A stretch of 10,920 bases of DNA from Candidatus Nomurabacteria bacterium (GTDB lineage: Bacteria > Patescibacteriota > Minisyncoccia > Phycocordibacterales > UBA9973): NCBI GenBank assembly GCA_943356425.1, contig CALRFE010000021.1, forward strand, positions 1 through 10,920, given 5' to 3'. Below the pieces are notes generated by a model that was not told the DNA's origin, made no database searches, and worked only from the letters and a program-made list of their open reading frames with translations. The translations under genes and the position numbers were made by a program. Positions 5,672 through 10,920 of the stretch are shown piece after piece. The first letter of the stretch is position 1; every line of letters begins with the position of its first letter.

Positions 5672-5708
5672 TAAAGCTAAAAACTAAAAACTTTAACCTA
5701 ACACCTAG
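5672..5708 (-). repeat. AT-rich 3'-end repeat module, copy after rplU
   Basis: Read on the minus strand it starts at the rplU stop: TAGGTGTTAGGTTAAAG, then TTTTTAGTTTTTAGCTTTAA. It shares the 16-base core TTTTAGTTTTTAGCTT (5689-5674) with the copy after recR, and the preceding doubled AGGT(T) elements also correspond. It runs directly into the hairpin at 5621-5671. Confidence 0.6.
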
Positions 5709-6029
5709 CTACTTGATCGCAGATATCTTAATTTCGAAATATGGCTGTTTGTGGCCGTTTTTCTTGAAGTAGCGAGATTTTTGTTTGTATTGGATGACAG
5801 TAACTTTCTTGTGTCGTGACGCTTTTTCAAAAACACCCTCAACTGATGCGCCGTCGATGTACGGAGTGCCGATCGTAGTATCCTTTCCATTATCCACGAG
5901 CAAGACCTTATCGAAGACAACTTTGTCCCCGGCCTTGAAATCGCCTTTGAGCTTCTCGATTTTGACTTTATCGCCGACAGACACCATATATTGCTTGCCG
6001 CCGGTATGTATTACTGCAAATTCGTTCAT
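5709..6029 (-). CDS. rplU: 50S ribosomal protein L21
   Basis: A component of the large ribosomal subunit that binds 23S rRNA. From the start used here it has 106 residues, close to the usual 103. It begins MNEFAVIHTGGKQYMVSVGD and ends with the L21 signature QYKQKSRYFKKNGHKQPYFE followed by IKISAIK. The open frame extends 22 codons upstream, but that extension (MGKGLKHRYS...) does not match L21 and runs across the promoter, so the ATG at 6029 is preferred. AGGGG 4 bases before this ATG could serve as a Shine-Dalgarno. The gene normally next to it, rpmA (L27), is absent: the next gene downstream is the unrelated hypothetical. The stop is TAG. Confidence 0.95.
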   Translation of the reverse strand: MNEFAVIHTGGKQYMVSVGDKVKIEKLKGDFKAGDKVVFDKVLLVDNGKDTTIGTPYIDGASVEGVFEKASRHKKVTVIQYKQKSRYFKKNGHKQPYFEIKISAIK

Positions 6030-6038
6030 AGTTCCCCT

Positions 6039-6066
6039 ATTGTACATGAAATCAATAAAAAAGCAA
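6039..6066 (-). promoter_or_regulatory. rplU promoter
   Basis: On the minus strand: -35 TTGCTT (6066-6061), a 16-bp spacer, -10 TACAAT (6044-6039), 9 bases before the rplU ATG. Transcription would begin only a few bases before the start codon, possibly leaving out part of the AGGGG motif. Confidence 0.6.
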
Positions 6067-6116
6067 GAATATCTATGTTTAAGGCCTTTCCCCAATGGAA
6101 TTAGGCCAAATTAGCG

Positions 6117-6122
6117 TATAAT
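6117..6122 (+). promoter_or_regulatory. corA -10 element, leaderless type
   Basis: A perfect TATAAT ends 6 bases before the corA ATG (TATAAT, GGACGC, ATG). A start 6-8 bases downstream would fall on or beside the ATG. No good -35 is visible and no Shine-Dalgarno can fit. It would serve corA and the overlapping cysS. Confidence 0.55.
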
Positions 6123-6128
6123 GGACGC

Positions 6129-7046
6129 ATGATTTCAAAATACGCCTATAAAAAGCTTACCTGGATCGATCTTGAATCCCCAACAAAAGAAGAAGTGCTC
6201 TCCTTGATGCAGGAATACGCTATTCCTGAGCTCGTCGGCGAAGAGCTCATCACTCCGACCCTCCGCTCAAAAGTAGATGTCTATGGCAATCTCATTTATC
6301 TCATTCTGCATTTCCCCATTCATCCAAAAAATCGCAAGAAAAACGGCGGAGCTGAGCAAGAGATCGATTTCGTCATCGGCCAAAATTTCATCATCACTAC
6401 CCATTACGAACGGATTGACCCGCTCCATGAATTTTCAAAGATGTTCAACGTCAATTCGGTCCTTGATCGCAGTATGATGGGAGAACACGCAGGCTTTTTG
6501 TTTTACTACATCATCCGCGAGCTGTATAAATATTCGCTCACACAGCTCGAAGAAGTGAACGAATCGCTCCGAGATATTGAGAAAAATATTTTCGAAGGAC
6601 GCGAAGGAGAAATGGTAGAGACCATTTCGAACGTCAATCGCACCCTACTTGATTTCAAACAAGCGATTCGTTTTCATGCTGAGACACTCAAATCATTTGA
6701 GACAGCCGGCGGGCAATTTTTTGGCACACAATTTTCATATTACTTGGGCGCAATGACGGGTGAATACAACAAGATCCAGAACATGCTCGATGGCCACAAA
6801 GAAATTTTGAACGACTTGCGTAATACCAACGACTCCTTGCTCTCTAGTAAAACGAACGATACGATGAAAAAACTCACAATAATGAACTTCATCATATTAC
6901 CGCTCGCACTTCTGACCGGAGTGTTCGGAATGAACATGAATTTCGTTTTCATCAAAACAACAACTGATTTTACGGTGGTCGTCGGCGCGATGCTCTTGAT
7001 CGCAGTGCTCATGTTCTTATATTTTAAAGAAAAACGATGGTTCTAA
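6129..7046 (+). CDS. corA: CorA-family divalent metal ion transporter
   Basis: A pentameric inner-membrane channel of the CorA/2-TM-GxN family, normally carrying Mg2+ (some members Co2+, Ni2+ or Zn2+). At 305 residues it has normal length. A cytoplasmic alpha/beta domain (about 1-125) is followed by long helices (about 126-245). TM1 (about 249-267) ends in the signature GMN (267-269, GVFGMNMNF), and TM2 (about 281-299) is followed by the basic tail KEKRWF. The external loop after GMN reads MNFVFIKTTTDF and lacks the MPEL-type acidic sequence seen in many Mg2+ channels, so ion preference is uncertain. The start is set by the -10 element 6 bases upstream and the typical opening. The last 10 bases overlap cysS, implying translational coupling. 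The stop is TAA. Confidence 0.93.
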   Translation: MISKYAYKKLTWIDLESPTKEEVLSLMQEYAIPELVGEELITPTLRSKVDVYGNLIYLILHFPIHPKNRKKNGGAEQEIDFVIGQNFIITTHYERIDPLHEFSKMFNVNSVLDRSMMGEHAGFLFYYIIRELYKYSLTQLEEVNESLRDIEKNIFEGREGEMVETISNVNRTLLDFKQAIRFHAETLKSFETAGGQFFGTQFSYYLGAMTGEYNKIQNMLDGHKEILNDLRNTNDSLLSSKTNDTMKKLTIMNFIILPLALLTGVFGMNMNFVFIKTTTDFTVVVGAMLLIAVLMFLYFKEKRWF

Positions 7047-8392
7047 AATTCTACAATTCCCTTTCGCGTGAGCTTGAAGTGTTCACTCCGATCAATGATG
7101 GCAACGTGGGGCTCTATACCTGCGGTCCGACCGTCTACAATTATCCGCACATCGGCAATTACCGTGCGTATATTTTTGCAGATATCTTGAAGCGAACACT
7201 TTTGTATGCGGGATATGATGTTACCCATATCATGAATATCACCGACATCGACGACAAGACGATCCGTGATTCTCAAAAAGAAGGAAAAACACTCAAAGAC
7301 TTCACCGAATTCTATACGCAAGAATTTTTTGTTGATCGCGATGCGCTCAACATTTTGCCTGCAAACAAATACACTAAAGCAACTGAATATATCGATGAAA
7401 TGATCCGCGTCATTGAAAAACTCATCGAAAAAGGATTCGCATACAAGAGCGACGACGGAAGCGTGTACTTCAATATTGCAAAAGATCCGGAATACGGAAA
7501 ACTGACGCGCCTTGATCTCGACGCACAAAAAGCGAATGCGCAAGGACGTATCAAGAGCGATGAATATGAAAAGGATAACGTACAAGATTTTGCATTATGG
7601 AAATCATATGACGCGACCGATGGCGATGTGTTTTGGGAAACAGCTCTCGGAAAAGGCCATCCCGGTTGGCACATTGAATGTTCCGCGATGAGTATGAAGA
7701 ATCTCGGCGAACATTTTGATATACATACGGGCGGAAAAGATAACATGTTTCCCCATCATGAAAACGAGATCGCGCAGTCTGAATGCGCGACCGGTAAAAA
7801 ATTTGTCAATTACTGGCTTCACAACGAATGGCTCTTGGTTGACGGCAAGAAAATGGCGAAGTCTGCAAATAACTTTTACACACTGCGAGACATTGAGAAG
7901 AAAGGATACTCACCGCTCGTCTTTCGATATCTTGCGCTCCAGAACAGTTATCGAACACCGCTCAACTTTACCTTCGAATCGATGGACGCCGCCAAAGAAG
8001 CTTTAAACCGCTTGTACGGCGTTTTCCGGGAGCTTCCAAGCTCAGATGGTACGGTGGACGCGATCTATCAAGAGAAATTTAAAGAGAGCATCGGAAACGA
8101 TCTTGGTATTCCACAAGGAATTGGATTACTCTGGGGGCTCATTAAAGATGAGCACATAAATCCCGAGAACAAACGCGCTACCATACTTGATTTTGATCGT
8201 GTGCTCGGCCTCGGATTTGAAAAAATTGGTAACGAAGAACTACCGGCTGAAATCGAAGCACTTAAGCAAGAACGCGAAATTGCACGAAATGAAAAAAACT
8301 GGACACGGGGGGATGAACTTCGAAAAAATATTGAGGAGAAAGGTTACACCGTCAAAGATACAGAGCAAGGACAAGTCATTTATAAAAATTAG
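7037..8392 (+). CDS. cysS: Cysteinyl-tRNA synthetase (CysRS)
   Basis: Charges tRNA-Cys with cysteine using ATP; cytoplasmic and usually essential. The 451-residue class Ia enzyme has TCGPTVYNYPHIGNYR (28-43), where Cys29 is the first zinc ligand and HIGN (38-41) is the HIGH motif. The remaining zinc ligands fit Cys215 (WHIECSAM), His240 and Glu244 (FPHHENEIAQSE). The second signature is KMAKS (272-276), a KMSKS variant with Ala. A reduced DALR-type helical region and a C-terminal segment (REIARNEKNWTRGDELR, 413-429, typical of CysRS ends) follow. The start ATG lies inside the last codons of corA (10-bp overlap), and MVLKFYNSLSRELE fits the family N-terminus. The gene ends TAG, 8 bases before a strong convergent terminator. 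Confidence 0.97.
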   Translation: MVLKFYNSLSRELEVFTPINDGNVGLYTCGPTVYNYPHIGNYRAYIFADILKRTLLYAGYDVTHIMNITDIDDKTIRDSQKEGKTLKDFTEFYTQEFFVDRDALNILPANKYTKATEYIDEMIRVIEKLIEKGFAYKSDDGSVYFNIAKDPEYGKLTRLDLDAQKANAQGRIKSDEYEKDNVQDFALWKSYDATDGDVFWETALGKGHPGWHIECSAMSMKNLGEHFDIHTGGKDNMFPHHENEIAQSECATGKKFVNYWLHNEWLLVDGKKMAKSANNFYTLRDIEKKGYSPLVFRYLALQNSYRTPLNFTFESMDAAKEALNRLYGVFRELPSSDGTVDAIYQEKFKESIGNDLGIPQGIGLLWGLIKDEHINPENKRATILDFDRVLGLGFEKIGNEELPAEIEALKQEREIARNEKNWTRGDELRKNIEEKGYTVKDTEQGQVIYKN

Positions 8393-8400
8393 AACGATCT

Positions 8401-8434
8401 AAAAGAGCGGGCGCCGTAGGCGCCCGCTCTTTTT
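8401..8434. terminator. Bidirectional intrinsic terminator between cysS and the kinase gene
   Basis: AAAAGAGCGGGCGCC (8401-8415), triloop GTA, then GGCGCCCGCTCTTTT (8419-8433): perfect 15-bp arms, with T runs on both strands. It serves the convergent cysS (stop 8392) and kinase gene (stop 8444). Weak outer complementarity (AGAAC/GTTCT) extends it. Confidence 0.95.
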
Positions 8435-8443
8435 ATTGTTCTG

Positions 8444-10057
8444 TTATTTTCCTTCGTGATAGTACGGCAATTCCACTGAAAAGGTCGAACCTTTTTCGAG
8501 TCCCGGAGAATCGATCCAAACACGGCCGTGGTGCGCTTCGACAATTTCTTTTGCAAGATAGAGTCCAAGTCCTGAACCGCTTGCATCCACCTTGCCACCT
8601 TCACCACGAGAGAATTTTTGGAAAAGACTCGCCTTCGTTTCCGCCGTCATTCCCATACCACTATCAGTGACAGAAAAAATGAGCTTATCGCTTCCCCGCT
8701 TTCGTTCGAGCCGGACCTTAATAAATCCTTTTTTTGTATATTTGATCGAGTTATCAATGAGGTTCAAAATGACTTGACGTATTTTTTCCATATCACCGTA
8801 CGCAGTATATGGTCCGTCATTGTCAGTTTCAAAAGTAAGTGCAAGCCCTTTTTTACTTGCCGTCACGGAGAGATCGGTCGCAAGATCTTTCGCTGCTTTT
8901 TCAAGATCGAACTGCGCCATCTCGTATTTCATACCGCCTTGTTCGATCTTTGAGACATTGAGTAGATCTTCCACGACATTCGCAAGATGTTTGCTCGACT
9001 GGAACACGCGATCGATAGCTTCCTTCTGTTCCTTGCCTATCTCACCGAACGATCCTTCAAGAAGCATCGAAGTATATCCTTTGATCGCCGTAAGTGGACT
9101 ACGCAATTGATGTGATGCGAGCGAAAGAAACTCAGTCTTTAATTTATCCAAGCTCTTTAATTTTTCATTCGCTTGCTCGAGCGCTGCGGTCAAATGTTCG
9201 AGTTCTTCTTTTTGTTCAACTTCACGGAGGACGCTCCGTACCAATAAGACACTCAGGAAAAGAAACGTGACAAAGAGGATGATATTGAAGATGAATTGTC
9301 CCGTCGTCTGAGAAAGGAATACTTGCGCGAGTGTTGCTGCGAGCAGTACGAACGCGATCACTTCAGTCGCAAGAGCTTTTATATTGAGCAATCGATATCG
9401 CAAAATCGAATATGCGGTACCGATGATCGAGGGAATCATGAATGCGGGCGCGTAGAGAATGAAAGAAGTATCGCCATTTGCATTTACCAGAACAAAATTA
9501 GTAACAATGAGATATACATAACTGGTCACGAATCCAAGCAACATCAATCGCCAACTGTTCTTTTCAAGATTATTTGCATGAAAGTATTTACGAATGATCT
9601 GTATGACACTTGCAAGGACAAGACCGATGACAAAAATTGCGAACAACGGTATCTGGCTGCCTGGAATAGGGACAAACGCGTTTCCGACGTGCTGTAACCC
9701 GACAAATACTCCATCGGTGAGCACAAGCCCCATGGTCAAGATCGCAAACGTCGAAACACCGAGCACGTGTCGCCATGGAATGATAAGATTTTTTGACGGG
9801 AAATTGCGGACAAAGAAATAAAAGAACACCGCATGTGGAATCGCAAAAAAGAGCACAAGACGTGCCCAATAGATCCGATCAAATAAGATAGGATAGAGGG
9901 AAAAATAGTTTGCGAACGACCAGAGCACGGTCGCGATACTGATCGCTGCAAAAAAACGGTTCGAGATGCTTTTGCGATCGTGATACACACTAATAATGCC
10001 GATATAGAGTATGGCAAAACTTGCAATGAGCGTAAAAATGAAACCCGTATTGTTCAT
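8444..10057 (-). CDS. Membrane sensor histidine kinase with polytopic N-terminus
   Basis: A 537-residue two-component sensor kinase. The N-terminal half holds about nine hydrophobic segments (near 5-25, 33-51, 62-84, 96-116, 135-156, 169-190, 199-217, 228-248, 256-276). The first seven resemble the histidine-kinase 7TM sensor region, which may sense a membrane or lipid-soluble signal (inference). A charged coiled-coil linker (277-308) leads to HisKA with LASHQLRSPLTAIKGY (313-328); His316 is the phospho-acceptor. The ATPase domain has N-box LNLIDNSIKYT (431-441, Asn436), G1 DSGMGM (465-470), F-box LFQKFSRG (478-485) and G2 GSGLGLYLAKE (494-504), so it looks catalytically intact. No receiver domain is present and no response-regulator gene is in the window. 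It starts 9 bp after the PaaK-like gene, so they share a transcript. Only A/T bases precede the ATG, with no Shine-Dalgarno. Confidence 0.93.
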   Translation of the reverse strand: MNNTGFIFTLIASFAILYIGIISVYHDRKSISNRFFAAISIATVLWSFANYFSLYPILFDRIYWARLVLFFAIPHAVFFYFFVRNFPSKNLIIPWRHVLGVSTFAILTMGLVLTDGVFVGLQHVGNAFVPIPGSQIPLFAIFVIGLVLASVIQIIRKYFHANNLEKNSWRLMLLGFVTSYVYLIVTNFVLVNANGDTSFILYAPAFMIPSIIGTAYSILRYRLLNIKALATEVIAFVLLAATLAQVFLSQTTGQFIFNIILFVTFLFLSVLLVRSVLREVEQKEELEHLTAALEQANEKLKSLDKLKTEFLSLASHQLRSPLTAIKGYTSMLLEGSFGEIGKEQKEAIDRVFQSSKHLANVVEDLLNVSKIEQGGMKYEMAQFDLEKAAKDLATDLSVTASKKGLALTFETDNDGPYTAYGDMEKIRQVILNLIDNSIKYTKKGFIKVRLERKRGSDKLIFSVTDSGMGMTAETKASLFQKFSRGEGGKVDASGSGLGLYLAKEIVEAHHGRVWIDSPGLEKGSTFSVELPYYHEGK

Positions 10058-10066
10058 AATAAAAAA

Positions 10067-10920
10067 TTAATTTTTCTTTACCCAACGATGCTTATGTTTC
10101 TTGACCGCGAACTGTTCGTGTCCGTAACTAATGAGCTTGATCTGAGGCAATGCTTTCTCGTGGATCGAATTATATAGTTTACGATACTCAGTGTTCAATT
10201 TCAAAAGATTTTCAAAGATACTGTGTGACACCAACTGTTCGAGCTCTTTACTCTCCTTGATGCCCGGAGCAAGTTCGATGGCAAGTTTGAGCTCTTGATC
10301 ACGCAGATCCGGCGTGTGTTCGACCGAAACGACATATTTGCCGGTCACCAACCCTTCCACCTTATCATCTTCGAGTCCAGTGCGAAGATTTTCCGGATAA
10401 ATATTGAGGGCATAAAAAGTGACCGAAACGTCATTCCGTCCTTTCAAGATGACGGTCGGATTCTTCCACGTGGCCGCAAGTTTCTGCATGGTCTCATCAT
10501 AAAGACCGTACACTTGCAAGAATGCGATAACATCTTCCCTCGTATAGAGAAGTCCATGGTCCTTGATGTTGTACCGCACGAGCGGTAGACCAACATTCGC
10601 CGTGAAGATCAGTTCTCCGTTGACCATCTCAAAATACGTGCGATCGGGATAATACGAGATCGTTGTCGGAATGAATTCTGTCATACCATAGAGCGCTTTT
10701 TTGAATGAGGGATTTTTCTGGGCAAGTTCGCGCAATTTTATCGTGAAGGGCGTCTCATGTCCGATCGCACCGGCATCAGCGGTACCATAAATAGAGACGC
10801 TCCGGATCTCATCGGTCCGTACGCCTGCTTGGCGCAAGAGCAACGAGCGCCATTTTTCAGAAAAATTTTCTCCCGCCAAAATAAAATAGAGATTCATATC
10901 CTTATGTGTAACACGACGCT
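10067..10920 (-). CDS. PaaK-like adenylate-forming enzyme, C-terminal part (runs off the window)
   Basis: A partial gene. The frame is open to the right edge, so the ATG at 10897 is probably internal and the N-terminal half (with the nucleotide-binding SSGTTG-type motif) lies outside. What is visible matches the ANL superfamily, closest in style to phenylacetate-CoA ligase/CapK proteins. Numbering from that ATG: YFILAGENFSEKWR (4-17, like the PaaK 'GGE..s...R' segment), YGTADAGAIGHE (37-48, motif A5-like), LPLVRYNIKDHG (104-115, A7-like, Arg108) and LKGRNDVSVTFYALNIYPEN (151-170, A8 hinge with Asp156). The basic C-terminus (VKKHKHRWVKKN) is unusually lysine-rich. Such enzymes adenylate a carboxylic acid and often pass it to CoA or a carrier; the substrate here is unknown. 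It lies upstream of the kinase gene in one operon. Confidence 0.8.
   Translation of the reverse strand, partial: RRVTHKDMNLYFILAGENFSEKWRSLLLRQAGVRTDEIRSVSIYGTADAGAIGHETPFTIKLRELAQKNPSFKKALYGMTEFIPTTISYYPDRTYFEMVNGELIFTANVGLPLVRYNIKDHGLLYTREDVIAFLQVYGLYDETMQKLAATWKNPTVILKGRNDVSVTFYALNIYPENLRTGLEDDKVEGLVTGKYVVSVEHTPDLRDQELKLAIELAPGIKESKELEQLVSHSIFENLLKLNTEYRKLYNSIHEKALPQIKLISYGHEQFAVKKHKHRWVKKN

Noticed and set aside
5094..5708. CRISPR array or IS element at the AT-rich repeats
   Set aside because: Only two inverted copies with no regular spacers, and no transposase, cas gene or target-site duplication.
6030..6095. 22-codon upstream extension of rplU
   Set aside because: It does not match L21, would make the protein too long, and runs across the -10 and -35 elements.
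9296..9697. A 133-residue open frame on the plus strand inside the kinase gene
   Set aside because: It lies opposite the well-supported kinase membrane region, its product is low-quality and Cys/Arg-rich, and it has no promoter or family resemblance.

Overview
This window is a compact stretch of bacterial chromosome with eleven protein genes, all but two of them recognisable. There is no plasmid, phage, IS element, rRNA, tRNA or CRISPR array in it. Several features point to a small-genome, fermentative-type bacterium, probably of the Candidate Phyla Radiation (Patescibacteria, Parcubacteria-like): unrelated single housekeeping genes packed side by side, promoters placed 6-9 bases from start codons with few Shine-Dalgarno sequences, GC-rich triloop hairpins between genes, rplU without rpmA, and a polytopic-sensor histidine kinase with no nearby regulator. 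This placement is an inference from style, not from a marker tree. UAA, UAG and UGA all end genes here, so the UGA-recoding lineages are unlikely.

Layout, left to right. On the minus strand lie trpS (Trp-tRNA synthetase), prs (PRPP synthetase) and a small lipoprotein gene. Each has its own promoter, and terminators follow prs and the lipoprotein gene. On the plus strand, dnaB (replicative helicase) and recR (recombination mediator) follow. The 124-bp gap between them holds a long imperfect inverted repeat that can pair with the recR start codon, plus a competing local hairpin. Next, on the minus strand, come an unrecognised 124-residue protein gene and rplU (ribosomal protein L21). The unrecognised gene is bracketed by two copies of an AT-rich 3'-end repeat, each starting just after the stop codon of a flanking gene (recR, rplU) and each leading into a hairpin. 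On the plus strand, corA (divalent-metal transporter) overlaps cysS (Cys-tRNA synthetase) by 10 bp. cysS converges, across a strong bidirectional terminator, on a minus-strand pair: a multi-pass membrane histidine kinase gene preceded 9 bp upstream by a PaaK-like adenylate-forming enzyme gene that runs off the right edge.

Functionally this is mostly core information processing: translation (trpS, cysS, rplU), replication (dnaB), repair (recR) and nucleotide precursor supply (prs), plus metal transport and one signalling/ligase operon. I see no clear new multi-gene system. The items most worth checking are the recR leader structure, the 3'-end repeat modules around the unknown gene, the leaderless-type promoters, the palindromic operator of the lipoprotein gene, and the ligase-kinase operon. 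No gene-free stretch exceeds 300 bp.
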